Shown here: piece by piece, positions 1-10,500 of the stretch
How positions within the stretch are numbered: position 1 is the stretch's first letter
How the letters are laid out: each line of letters begins with the position of its first letter
Assembly (NCBI GenBank): GCA_026122225.1
Contig: JANEZZ010000976.1
Location: 186,001-250,000, forward strand
Direction: 5' to 3'
DNA from: Heloderma charlesbogerti
Lineage: Eukaryota; Chordata; Lepidosauria; Squamata; Helodermatidae
Length of the DNA: 64,000 nt
The notes under the pieces: generated by a model
Told to the model about the DNA's origin: nothing
The model's input: only the letters and a program-made list of their open reading frames with translations
Database searches by the model: none
Position numbers and translations under genes: made by a program

Positions 1-861
1 GCTAATACTTTGGAAGACAGAAACAAAATTCAAAGTGATCTGGATAGACTGGAGCACTTGGCAGAAAACAACAGAATGACATTAAATACGGATAAATGCC
101 AAGTTCTGCACCTAGGAAAAAGAAACAAAATGCACAGTTACAAGATGAGGGATACGTGGCTCAACAACACTACAAGCGAGAAAGATCTTGGAATTGTTGT
201 CGATCACAAGCTGAATATGAGCCAACAATGTGATGTGGCTGCAAAAAAGGAAAATGCTATTTTGAGCTGCATTAATAGAAGCATAGCTTCCAAATCCCGG
301 GAAGTACTAGTTCCCCTCTACTCGGTACTCCAGATGGTTAGGCCTCATCTGGAGTATTGTGTCCAGTTCTGGGCACCACACTTTAAGAAGGATGCAGACA
401 AGCTGGAGAGGGTTCAGAGGGGGGCAACAAAGATGATCAGAGGACTGGAATCAAAGCCCTATGAGGAGAGACTGAAAGAACTGGGCATGTTTAGCCTTGA
501 GAAGAGGAGACTGAGGGGAGATATGATAGCACTCTTCAAGTACTTGAAAGGTTGTCACAGAGAAGAAGGATCTCTTCTTGATCATCCCAGAGTGCAGGAC
601 ACGGAATAATGGGCTCAAGTTACAGGAAGACAGATTCTGGCTGAACATCAGGAAAAACTTCCTGACTGTAAGAGCAATACGGCAATGGAACCAATTACCT
701 AGGGAGGTGGTGGGCTCTCCCACACTGGAGGCATTCAAGATGAGGCTGGACAGCCACCTGTCAGGGATGCTCTGACTTGGATTCCTGCATTGAGCAGGGG
801 GTTGGAGTCGATGGCCTTGTAGGCCCCTTCCAACCCTACTATTCTATGATTCTATGATTCT
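1..861 (+). mobile_element. CR1 LINE, 3' part (5' side runs off the window)
   Basis: This is the end of the reverse-transcriptase ORF and the 3' UTR of a chicken-repeat-1 (CR1) LINE. Translation of 10-609 gives the CR1 C-terminal region, with the family signatures RPHLEYCVQFWAP, LERVQRGATKMIRGLE and SLEKRRLRGDMIALFKYLKG. The frame then shifts at about 575-605, and the last part (LKLQEDRFWLNIRKNFLT onward) continues in the frame of 578-775. The element ends with the tandem ATTCTATG motif at 841-861 that terminates CR1 elements. The copy begins before base 1. The frameshift makes it a fossil. It is the same subfamily as the minus-strand copy at 54304-55745. Confidence 0.95.
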
Positions 862-2330
862 TTCAAACCATAGTACAGTATTTGACATTAAGAAGCTTTG
901 CTTTGCCTTTCATAGCCTGAGTTTCTAACATTCTTAACATTTATATCTAAAATGGCATCTGGTCATCCTCTGAGCTGTTCTCTTTTCTCCGCCACTGGAT
1001 TAGGTGAGATACCAAAAGATTTGCAGACTTTGGGAGCAGATAAACTTCCTTCTCCTTTTTTGAATGGTGTCGCTGCAAATTGTTATTGTAAAACCTGAAC
1101 CCGTGCTAGGAAGCCCAGTAAAAAAAGAGCCTTTGCTCTAATAAATTACTTTAGTGCTTATCATATAACGGTAACGGCTTTAACGTTAAGTCTAAAAGCA
1201 CACATTACGAATTGACTATCGTGGACTGCGGATTCCATTATTTCCAGTCAAATAAGGTTACGATCCATTTAAAGCCCTGCTGCCTTTCGTAGGGAACAAT
1301 CTGAAAAGGTAAGTTGCCTGCAGAAAGTTAGACCAGGCTACATGTTACACACAAATGAACGTCCTAATGGCTGTGTGTTTGTGCGCTACGTGCAGTTTAG
1401 TCTAATTATACGCAAGCAGCTGACATGATCAGACTGTTCACATGTCCCGATGGCCCTTTTTTTACATGAAAAGCTGTTTGTAATGGAGAAACGGGGAGCT
1501 GGGGAGCAGTGCTTACACCTTTTCCCAACCCACCTTTTTGTTGCTCCAGATCATCCTCATTGGCCTTTCCCTCTAAATGTGTGGTTCTCACACACACACA
1601 CACACACTTGAAAGACTGGGGGAGGTGAGGATAGAAAAGCCACTTTGGGGATGATTTAGAGCAGAGAAATTGCAGGTAGGGAAAGGGTGATGTGCCCCCT
1701 CTCCACACCACTTCTCCTCTCCCAAAATCACACCTCCCGAAGGGGCTTTTCTTTTAAAAAGGGGTTGTCGGGCCACTGCTTAGTGATGGGCAAGCTCTCC
1801 TTGCCTCCAAATGGAATAGGGTGTGGCAAACTGAGTGCTGCAGAGAAGTGACACAAATGCCTTCAGAGGGACCTTGCTGACACTGCCCTGCTACCACCGC
1901 CAAGTCGGTATGGGAAGAATGCAGGGGAGCAAGGAGGACGACTGCCAGTGGGGACAAGGCAAATCCCAATATGAGCAGAGCACCATGGCAGAAGGCTCTG
2001 GGCTTGGCTCACATGGGGTGAGTCTTTTCAAACTACGACAGTTCGTATTCCAAAGTCCCCGTTTGTTTGCATGGAACAAATGTAGTTTGGCCCACTACTT
2101 GTTTTTTTAATGTGCTAGTGGCTCCATGAAAATCCCAGGCAAGGACCGCACGTTGTTGTCACAGAGCCATCAATATACAGAGTGCTTTAGTAAATAAACC
2201 AAGCACACAAATACACACTAGACTCTTGTTTCAGGAAGCTTACAGTCTAAATTCTGGCAGAGGAGAAGACAGAGGGGAGGAAGAAGGAAGAAAAGAGAGA
2301 ATTAAGGGCAAGAGGATTATTTAACCAGAG
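862..2330. other. Gene-free stretch, mostly unique sequence
   Basis: I see no gene or recognisable transposon apart from a short CA microsatellite. The part around 1080-1420 is complex, low in repeats and CpG-containing, and could be unique conserved sequence. The open frames here are short and overlap on both strands without any protein motif. Confidence 0.5.
1589..1607. repeat. (CA)n microsatellite
   Basis: About nine and a half CA dinucleotides in a row. Confidence 0.95.
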
Positions 2331-2704
2331 TCACTAACATCTAGGCTAGATTACTGTAATGTGTTATATGTGGGGCTGCCCTGGAAGACTGTTTGGGAAC
2401 TTCAGCTGGTTCAGAATATGGCGACTAGGCTCTTGATGGGTGCTTGCAGGTTTGACTATATCTTGCTAATTTTAAAAGACCTGTGCTGGCTACCAGTTTG
2501 ATTTGGGACATAGTTCAAAGTGCTGGTGCTAGACTTCAAAGCCCTAAATGGCTTGGGATCTAGGTATTTGGAGAACAGCTTTGTTCCATATGAGTCTGCC
2601 CAGTCATTAAGATCTGCAGCAGAGATCCTTTTCCCGGTGTTCCCATCTTCAGGGGTGAAGTGGGTGCTGACTGGACAGCTGGTGGTCATTTTTAGACTGC
2701 AAAT
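2331..2704 (+). mobile_element. L2-type LINE fragment, C-terminal RT region
   Basis: Translated in pieces, the segment shows the C-terminal region of an L2-clade LINE: a degenerate [16 protein letters not shown] block near 2345-2395, then KVLVLDFKALNGLGSRYLE near 2518-2572, then a divergent tail. The same blocks appear in order in the better copy at 28490-30535. Several in-frame stops show that it is an old, 5'-truncated fossil. Confidence 0.85.
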
Positions 2705-3867
2705 AAGTTTTTAGGATTTTGCCATTTTGAATATTTTATTCATTCTAGTTTTGGAAATCACATTGCATGCTGTTAAACGCTCAAGTCCCATTTAAATTTT
2801 AAATATACACATTTAAACAAACAAATAATGGGGGATCAATATCCCCCCAAAGTAGTTGTATGTTTAGTTTCAGTAGGGAATTAAGATAAAGGGGATTAAG
2901 CCAAAGGTTTTATAGAAGGTGTGTTTTGAGAATGGATTTGAAGGAAGAGAGAGGTGGCAAGATGTGTAGTTCTGGGAAGGGTTTCCATGCATGGGTGGCA
3001 GTGTGGGAAAATGGGTAGAGTCATTTATCAGAGTGGAAGAACTTTGGGCAGCTGAGCGTGGTAATGATGGAGAAGCAATATCAGGATATGAGGGACAGAG
3101 ATGAGCTTGCCCGCATTCTCCTTGAATGGACTTGAAAACATTTAGAGTTATTCCCCCCTCCCAAATAGAAATAACTTGGTTCATTTCCCAAGCCAACTGG
3201 AAGTTGGGAAGATAACCTCCCCTCCCAGCCCATCCTTCCTGATCCCCAAAATATTCTCTCTACCACTCCCACTCCCCAAAACACCCTCACCCTTCCCCTT
3301 AAAGCCTTACCTTAGGGCCAAAGCAGACATAACTTTAAGACATAGCTAGCAGCTATGATGTTTCTTCGTTTTTAGGCCAGAGTCAGAGCAGGGATTGGGA
3401 CCCCAGCATGGCGGGGGGATAGAGGGCTTTTGTCCATGCTATGTGCTCAATTTGTATCACCCCTCCTCCTGTGCCTGCCATTTCAGTTGCAAAATTGTGA
3501 TCCCTATGGATCGCTATTTTGCAATAGAAATTGCAGGCATGGGGACCCAATCTGGATCAGGTCCACAGCTTGGGGGGGAAGGGTTAAATCCACCCTACCC
3601 TCCATGCTAGGATCTTAATCTGGATTAGGCTCCCTGCATCTAATCTAGAGTAAAAATGGAAAAAAAGTGATGTCTGTCTTGGCTCATAGGTCGTTTTCTC
3701 CCATATAAGATCAGAGAAGGAATACTCCTTCCAAGATGATGCCTGCCAGCTGTGGTTTTTGTAAATAACTTTTTTTTTTTTTTTGAAATGCTGGTGCCTG
3801 ATTAATGGGGGTATTTTTCAATGGATCAAAATGTCTTTAACCGATTGGAACAGGAACCAGTTGGCAG
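2705..3867. other. Gene-free stretch with diffuse repeat relics
   Basis: There is no gene. The part at 2900-3010 resembles old interspersed repeat sequence. The part at 3330-3660 shares a block around a 'gacatagctagcagct' motif with 38520-38540, so it is probably one degenerate copy of an uncharacterised repeat. A T-run lies at about 3768-3784. Confidence 0.4.
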
Positions 3868-3957
3868 AGCAATCTTATACATGTCTATTCAGAAGGAAGT
3901 CCCATTGAGTTCAGTGGGATTTACTCCCAGGTAAGTGGGAATAGAGCTGCAGCCTAA
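3868..3957. mobile_element. Short palindromic MITE-like repeat (family P1)
   Basis: This is an imperfect palindrome of about 90 bp centred on a 'gtcccattgagttcagtgggat' type core, with outer ends resembling 'gcaatcctatac' and its complement. The same family recurs at 25612, 40013, 41145, 45132, 46839, 46952, 60364 and 60703. It has no coding capacity and looks like a non-autonomous DNA element. Confidence 0.75.
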
Positions 3958-5515
3958 GCACTGTAGCCCTAATATTTTGTGAGCATGCTTAAAAGATAGA
4001 ATCATATGACAATGTGTACCCATTGTTTACACTTCTTCCCTTAAAAGATTTGTGCGGAAGGATTCCCTGGTCAGGCCACCACCCTGCACTGGATTATAAA
4101 GTTTCTCTGAGCTTATCCAAGTTTCCCAGAACCCCGCTGCCCTCTGTAAGACGGAAATAACTTGTTTCTTTCTCTTGATTATAAGATGTTACTTTGGATG
4201 AATGCGTCTAATATGACATAATGCACGCTGTGGTTAGACTTGTTTGCATTTGAAAGCTGTGAGCCCTTTTGCATGGAGGGGGGTGGAGGAATGATCCATC
4301 AGCCTGATGACAGAACTGTTTACTGTGGTATAAAAGGTTTGCTGTGCTCCATTACAATAGCTTAAAATAGTGGAGACCTCGTGGTGGCTCTGCTGAGCAA
4401 CACAAAGCCTAATCACATCATTTCCGTGTGCCTGTGCAATTTCGGCAGTCGTCTGGATTTCGGCATCATTGAAGAATCATTTATTATCCATTGGAGGGCC
4501 AAGGTCTCAGGCAAAAGGGTATTGTCTTGCTCTTGTCGAGGAGACATTTAAAGGAGTGATAATGCATTATATGGTGGGGAACCGCAATCTGGGGGATGAT
4601 TAACATCTCCTGACAACATTTGTTATTCTTAATGAAGAGCTGTCTCAGTAGCGACCGTGCTTTGCTATGGCCAGTGTTAAGACTCCCAAGATGATTTCTG
4701 AAATTTAGGACAGAAAATCACAGATGTTATTTCACCTTTCATTCCGAAAGGCTACATTTCATAGAGAACTACCTTTGCAGCCATAGGCAAGACCAGTTTG
4801 GAACGTCAAAATGTTTGCAGTCAGTCATTAACGCAAGCCATTGGTTAGCACCCAGATGGGAGGAAATAAAGGAAGGTTGCAATGCTGAATCAATTAATCA
4901 AACCAACTAATTGCTTAAAGACTTTCCAAACATTTTTAAGTGTCTCCAATGAATTGGGCACCATTTTAGAAGAGGTATCTCCCCCTCTCCACTTCTAAAT
5001 AGATGCCAGCTATTCCACCACCACCCCTCCCCTCCATGCTTGGATGACGGGGAGAAGGAGATGGACACAGGATCAGAGCTCTCTCATGTGCCAGCACTAT
5101 TGCTGGGCCTTGCCACAACTCTTGGAAGAATTAGTTTGGCAAGGAAAGACAAGCAAGCGAAGATATTGCACAGGAGGACAGCTCCAAAGCAGGTTGTTGG
5201 GCTCCACTTCTTCAAATTTCCTTGGGAGGAAGCAGCCTTGAAACCAGTGAGACTTCCTTCTCGGCAACCTGATCTAGAAAACATGTTTTTTTCTTCAGAT
5301 CTATTGATTGTATGCATATGCAGATATATACATATTTATACCCATTGAATAAGCCAATCAATCAACTAAAACTCATACAATGAATAAAAGATTTCAAAGA
5401 TTTCTTCAGCTGAGTGACAGATGTATCACATAATTAGTTGTCTCCCATGTCTCCTAACCAAGGAAATACCAGGTGAAGCATTCCTTGACGAATGAACACA
5501 CATGTTTCGTAGTAT
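3958..5515. other. Repeat-poor stretch, candidate conserved noncoding DNA
   Basis: No transposon or gene is recognisable. The part 4160-4830 is particularly complex, with AT-rich homeodomain-like words such as 'gataatgcatta' (4557-4568) and 'gattaac'. Its position in the 5' flank of OLFM3 makes regulatory DNA plausible, but this is inference only. The 102-aa frame at 5040-5348 has no recognisable motif and is treated as chance. Confidence 0.35.
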
Positions 5516-5521
5516 CTGGAA

Positions 5522-5605
5522 CACAGAACATAAGAATAGCTCTGTGGACTCATACCAAAGATCCACCTAGACCAGCATTCTGCCTCCAACAGTGGGAAGC
5601 TTATA
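5522..5605 (-). mobile_element. Degenerate CR1-like 3' tail
   Basis: The order of words 'gaacataagaat', 'ccaaagatccacctag' and 'ccagcattctg' matches, with many changes, the antisense 3' tail of the second CR1 family in this window (compare 6395-6560 and 30770-31275). Confidence 0.6.
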
Positions 5606-5943
5606 AGCTGTGCATGGAGGCAGCAGCTCTTAGTGGTGCTATCAAATTTAGGGGTAGATGTCCAGGGCCCCACTCAGCTGAATGAGCAGAAGGGTCCCCA
5701 AACACAGCATGATTGGCTGACCTGCCGCATCCTGAAGTAAATGATGCTCATTGCCATCTGAAGAGCATCCCCTACCCGACCCCACCCCAGTTAGGTCCAG
5801 AGTCTAAAATTCCCCAGCTGCACCACTGTCAGTCCTCACCCTGTTATTTGTCCCCAGCATCTGCTATTTAAAAATATACATCCTCTAAAAATGGAGGTAC
5901 CATTTAGCCAACATAGATATTAGCAATTTATAGATCATTTCAT

Positions 5944-6236
5944 TATTTTATTTAAAACATTTCTATCCCACCCTATATCATTAAGATCTCAGGGCGGCAT
6001 ACAGATAAAAACAATGTAAAACAATAAAACAATACATAATTTAAACACCTAAAAACATATTAAACTATTAAACAAGCTAAAACCAGTTAAAATCTAAAAC
6101 AATAAAACAGTTAAAAAAATGTGCCAGGGAATGCATTTAGCCCTCAAAGACTTTGGTAAAAAACCACGTTTTTACATGGCACCGAAACAAGACCAATGTC
6201 TGCACCAATCGGGCCTCTAAAGGGAGGGCATTCCAC
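5944..6236 (-). mobile_element. L2-type LINE 3' UTR, antisense
   Basis: Read on the minus strand this gives a typical L2-like 3' UTR: T-rich filler, then a 'ccgccctgagatc' block, then a tail ending in TTTAAATAAAATAA. The same tail occurs on the plus strand at 49370-49490 and, in a related form, at 30340-30535. No coding sequence remains. Confidence 0.7.
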
Positions 6237-6326
6237 AATCCTTTATATATCTATCTAACCCACTATTTGTTGTTTATTCGGTCAGTCGCTTCCGACTCAA
6301 TCCTTTATATATCTGTCTAACCCACT
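6236..6326 (-). mobile_element. 33-bp BovB-tail insertion with 29-bp target duplication
   Basis: Bases 6265-6297 read on the minus strand as a BovB-like 3' terminus (AGTCGG..CGACTGACCG, then AATAAACAACAA). They are flanked by two copies of a 29-bp sequence, 6236-6264 and 6298-6326, that differ at one base. This is the signature of target-primed reverse transcription that stopped after about 33 nt, an extreme 5' truncation of BovB or a BovB-dependent SINE. Confidence 0.8.
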
Positions 6327-6394
6327 TTTAAAGCTATCCAGGCTAATAACTGTCACCAAAACATGTGGCCTGTCTGGCTACTCCTATGAAATAT

Positions 6395-6560
6395 TGTCAT
6401 AAGAAGAGCCCTGCTGGATCAGACCAAGGGTCCATCTAGTCCAGCATTCTGTTCACACAGTGGCCAACCAGCTGCCGACAGGAAACCTACAAGCAGGACA
6501 TGAATGCAACAGCACCCTCCCACCCATGTTCCCCAGATACTAGTCTACATAGGCTCACTG
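6395..6560 (-). mobile_element. CR1 LINE 3' tail (second family)
   Basis: On the minus strand this is the tail that ends '...ctggactagatggacccttggtctgatccagcagggctcttctta' in this family. Matching tails are at 27307, 30770, 53940 and 59200. Only 3' UTR is present. Its inner part also belongs to the inverted duplication 6482-6902. Confidence 0.85.
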
Positions 6561-6902
6561 CCACTTAATAAAGGGGTATCATATGACAAGAATAGCATAT
6601 GATTTTAATGACAAATGTTCTTTGGGCCATAAGCCCACAATAAGGTAAGTGTGAAATCATTTCGTTCCTAAAGCAGGCAAAGCTTAGAAGGCAGTTTGTT
6701 TCATGGAAGCACCATAGGCAGCGTAGTGGCAGAACTCTGGCTTTGATTGTAGGCCTGAGAGCCTATCTCCCTAAATTCACAGAAAGCATGGTCTCTCCTT
6801 GGGACCTCAGGGAGTCCCTCACTCTCCAACTGTCCCATATTAGCCAGGACTGCCCCATTTTTCAGAGTCATGACCCTCCAATTGCCACCATTTCTAGGAG
6901 GC
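6482..6902 (-). repeat. Inverted duplication, arm A
   Basis: This 421-bp segment is the reverse complement of 10500-10926, with only scattered differences and small indels. Both arms end at the same 'ctaggaggc' boundary. Both carry the same junction between non-CR1 sequence and a CR1 tail, including the shared variant 'tagactagta', so they derive from one locus or one composite repeat. Confidence 0.9.
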
Positions 6903-7097
6903 AATGTTTTGTAAAATGGTTGCTCCCCTCCCCTGCCAAAGCAGTGGGATCTGTTAAACTATTGCAATATTTTAGAAATTATGTCCTTGCAATATTACAA
7001 TTTTATTAACCCCTTTCTAGCTAGAATCCATTTAAACAACAGAAGAGCCTGGAACACCAGGTTCTAAGGCATCCAAATACAAATTAAAAAATAGCAT
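6903..7097. other. Short unannotated spacer
   Basis: AT-rich sequence with no recognisable feature. Confidence 0.4.
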
Positions 7098-7600
7098 CAC
7101 ACAGGTCAAGAGTGTAGTGTTGTACTATATAAAACATGCAAAGAATCCATGTTCTCATGGCTGCTCCAGGTAAATAAAAAAACAGCAGCTCAAAATGCCC
7201 TCTTCCAAGTTATCCCAACAAATCAAATTCACACGTTACATTCAACTTCATGGGAATGATTTAGAGAGTCACCAAACTTCTGGTGCCCTTTCTGGGTAGT
7301 AAACAGTTCATAGAAAAACATGCCCAGAATGCTTGGATCTGAGAACTCCAAAGCAATCAAACTCACATGTCATATATGACTAGGTGGGGGTGATGCAATG
7401 AGCTACAAAACCTCCAAACAATCCATGTTCCAGAGCCTGTTAATGGTCTTCTGGAAAAACAGTAAGGAACACCCAGTCCTGAGATAGCCCAGTGAACAGA
7501 ATTCACATGCCACATTGGACTGGAACGATTCAGTGCATCAGGAAACCTCCACAAAATCCACAGTCCGTTGCCCATTCCAAGTAGTATATCAGGTACACAG
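7098..7600. repeat. Degenerate ~137-bp tandem repeat (about 3.5 units)
   Basis: Units share an ordered set of words: 'aatccatgtt(c)', about 70 bp later 'aa(a)ttcacatg(c/t)cacatt', then 'gaa(t/c)gattcagtg', then 'cctccaaa'. The 'attcacatg' word recurs near 7226, 7360 and 7500, giving periods of about 134-140 bp. A closely similar displaced unit is at 8944-9030. Confidence 0.75.
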
Positions 7601-8395
7601 CCTGGGAGGCCTACTTCTGAGCCAACCTCATTGGCAAAGCCGACAAGTTTGCATTGCCTTACCTGAATTTGTATACAATCTTTTTTAAAAGGCTAAGAAA
7701 ATACATCCAGATTTTTATAGGCACACACATCTTGCTTCAGTGAAATGATATTCTTCCTCTGGCTTGGGCAGCTGTAAAGTTGGGCTGACGGTAAATCTTG
7801 TCAAGGAAATAAAAGATCCTTGGAATAGGAAGGCTAAGTCTACTAAATTTTTTTTTTTTCCAATTAGGGGGATTAGTAAGCCATTTTGTGCACCAATTTA
7901 ACAGATCTGCTAGAATAGGAAATAAAGTTGGGGAGTTTATTGAGGCTCTGATGTTGCACATAATGAGAAAGGGAAGCTGCAGGACCTAATTGAAAACAAA
8001 AGCTTTTCACTTTGGACAGCCATGGCTCCAGTTCCCATTTGAATTATGCTTCCATTAGCGGTAAGCAATCTCTGAAGTGGTGAAGCCCTCAGCTCCTTTT
8101 CTCTTAACGTGTTGCCGATTCATTCAAGAACCGGTCCATTGCAGACCTAACTGTCGAGAAGAGAACACCGTGTAAGCTTTGCTGCTGCAAACCTTGTGAA
8201 AGGATGCCACAGGAGACTGAAGAATGGCACCACAGCAAACATATGCTGTGGTTCCATTCTTACTGCAGCAGCTGACCTCAAAATGGCTGCTTCCTGAGGT
8301 TTCAGTTCTCAGCTGGATCAGTTCTCAGAACTGCTTCTTTCCAAATACCTATTCAGGGAACATTTTGGTTCCTGCAGTCATTACATTCCATCTCC
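7601..8395. other. Gene-free stretch
   Basis: No gene, LINE or SINE was recognised. It contains a T-run near 7848-7860. The frames at 7737-7961 (-) and 8224-8460 (+) lack any motif and overlap each other's antisense. Confidence 0.4.
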
Positions 8396-8736
8396 TGGGG
8401 TGGCCATGTGTCCTCTTTTATAGAGGAGAGGCCTCTATTTTGAAGGTATCCTCTATTTGAAGGGCTAGGCAGTGCAAGTCTGGTATAAAGAGCCATCAGA
8501 AGGAGGAGTTGGGCCTTGAAGATGTCCATCCACAGCATCTGGAAAGCAGACTGAGAAGACACATGGGTCACTTGGTCACAGTCTTCCACACTGTGGTAAG
8601 GTGTACCATATTTCTATTTAAATTATAATCAATTTCTAAATTTGCATCTACATATATAAATCAGCACATGCAGATTTTATACAAATTGGTGTCCTCTTCT
8701 GTCCTCTTTTTTTGGTGATTCACAAGTGGCTACCCT
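8396..8736. mobile_element. Candidate non-autonomous DNA element
   Basis: The left end reads 'tggggtggccatgtg' and the right end, reverse-complemented, reads 'atagggtagccacttg', giving imperfect terminal inverted repeats. 'tcctctttt' words lie just inside each end. I could not see a clear target-site duplication, so the family (possibly hAT) is uncertain. Confidence 0.4.
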
Positions 8737-8936
8737 ATCTTCCAAGGGTGATCTCATGTGTTTTTCACTGTTTTATGACTGTTATAATATGTTCTCTTTG
8801 CCTGTGGATTCTATGGAATACTTACTCCATGTCCAACAGCTTCTCCCAGTAGGTTCTTAATGCCCCAATAGGTTCCATACCCCAATACGTTCTCCTCTTA
8901 GGTTAGCACTCAGCAAAGAGAGAGGATAAGCAACTA

Positions 8937-9030
8937 GGGTGGCCACTCACATGCCACATTGGACTGGAATGACGCAGTGCATCAGGAAACCTCCATAAAA
9001 TCCACAGTCCAGTTCCCATTCCACTTACAC
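8937..9030. repeat. Displaced unit of the 7098-7600 tandem repeat
   Basis: After a 'tagggtggcc' start, 'cacatgccacattggactggaa' through 'aaatccacagtcc' matches the unit at 7505-7570 almost base for base. It lies 1.4 kb from the array. Confidence 0.85.
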
Positions 9031-9355
9031 ATCACCAAAAATAAGGAAATGCATCAGACCCAATCCTGATATAATGGAAGCACCACCAGTGGGAAAACAA
9101 ACAGCATAGTCACGGTATGGCAAGAGTATTAATTACAATACTTTTTGCTATAAGCGCACCTTACTATATATTACACAGTGATACAACATATATGAAAACC
9201 AACTTGTTCCAGTGTAATTATAACACTGTCTTCAGCAAATTATGGTTTCTGAGAACCCAGAAGTACTTCCACACTGAAGTGCCAAAGACGTTGGGGCATG
9301 CAAGAGGAGGAGGAGGGACCCTGCAAGTCCATTGCTCATACATGTAATCTGAGCT
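9031..9355. other. Gene-free stretch
   Basis: AT-rich sequence with no recognisable element. A 76-aa frame at 9117-9347 has no motif. Confidence 0.4.
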
Positions 9356-9568
9356 ACACCTAAGCTACAAATCAGGAAGTCTTCCCCAGTTTGAATCTCA
9401 TCTCAGCAATAAAATCACTGGGCAAGTTTAGGAAAGCCACTGTTTTTTCGAATCAGCCCACACTACAATATGGGGATAATGATAATTCCCAGCCCTGCAG
9501 TCAAAGGTTATAACCAGCCAGATGGGCGATTAATAAATTTAATAATAAATAAAATAAATAAATAAAAT
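9356..9568 (+). mobile_element. Old SINE-like element with LINE-type tail
   Basis: The body contains a degraded tRNA-like 'cagtttgaatctcatctcagc' block and a 'cactgggcaag' block typical of tRNA-derived, MIR-like SINEs. It ends in 'ccagatgggcgattaataaat' followed by an AATAAA-rich tail. The same tail occurs in reverse at 22140-22232 inside the giant hAT. Confidence 0.6.
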
Positions 9569-9842
9569 TATAACAAGATGGTGTATGTGAAACACTATTA
9601 AATGCTAATTGTTCTTGGCGGAGGAAGATCTTGGTGCTTATACCTGGGGGTGTGGAGTGCTCCTGTTTCGTGTTCTGGTCATCGTGAAGGCATAGTGCTC
9701 CAGTCTGCCTTCAGATACTGCACTCCTTCTCCCACCTAGTTTTCCTTCCCCCCCACCCCCCAACAGTCAGCCAGCACTCCATGGCTACTGCTCAGTCCTC
9801 ACTAAGCTGTTTTGGGCATTCTCCCCCTGGGCGAGTTCACCA
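9569..9842. other. Gene-free stretch
   Basis: No feature was recognised; it includes a short C-rich run near 9750-9762. Confidence 0.4.
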
Positions 9843-9965
9843 GATTTTTAAGGGTGCAATCCTATGCATGTTTAAACAGAAAGAAGTCCTACAACTCCTG
9901 GCTGGGGCATGCTGGGAGTTGTAGGGCTTTTTTCTGTCTAAACATGTATAGGACTGCACTATAAG
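9843..9965. mobile_element. Palindromic MITE (family P2)
   Basis: This is a near-perfect foldback. 'gtgcaatcctatgcatgttta' at the left is mirrored by 'taaacatgtataggactgcac' at the right, and 'ctacaactcc' is mirrored by 'gggagttgtag' nearer the centre. It is the intact counterpart of the element split by the giant hAT (14133-14298 plus 23516-23557) and of 45496-45612. Confidence 0.85.
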
Positions 9966-10362
9966 TAATACTTCTGAAAACCTTAAGGCTCTACAAAGCC
10001 TGCAGATACTTCCCACATGTGTGTGTGTTGTGCTGTTTTGGCTACGTAAGCATCAACACTCACTCCCAAATGTCAGAAACAGAGGTGGCGATTAATGCCT
10101 TTCTTTGCTTTGACTTGGTCTTTCTAGAACTTTTTACATATGGTTTTGGGTTATAATTTGCCCTGCACCTTTCAGTTGTAAAGATTTTATAAGAAAATAA
10201 CTGACACAGGTGGCAGCGTGCAAGCCACTGACTTTGGTTACAGATGAACACTGTCAGTTTGTTGGTAGGCATGCCACTTTTTTGTTATCAATTTTAGTGA
10301 GGTTTCTGTCAGGCAAGATGTGAGAGAACAGTCTGTATATTGAGTCTTGATGTCTCCCAGTG

Positions 10363-10425
10363 CAGGGGCGTTGCTAGGTCTTAAAAGATCCGGGGCACAG
10401 GCCCACAACACAAATTGGCATACAC
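10363..10425 (+). mobile_element. End fragment of a hAT-type MITE
   Basis: It begins 'caggggcgttgctagg', the same terminal sequence as the complete element at 37848-38148, and shares the following 'cttaaaagat..ggggc' block. It is cut off by the adjacent simple repeat. Confidence 0.7.
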
Positions 10426-10500
10426 ACGCACGCACGCACACACGTCTAAGTGCATGTCTAATGTGTGTGTGTGTGTGTGTAGTGCGTGCATACATGCATG
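10422..10500. repeat. Alternating purine-pyrimidine tract
   Basis: A CACG/CA run (10422-10444), a TG run (10463-10480) and 'gtgcgtgcatacatgcatg' (10482-10500) together make a long alternating purine-pyrimidine tract capable of Z-DNA. It abuts the start of inverted-duplication arm B. Confidence 0.9.
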
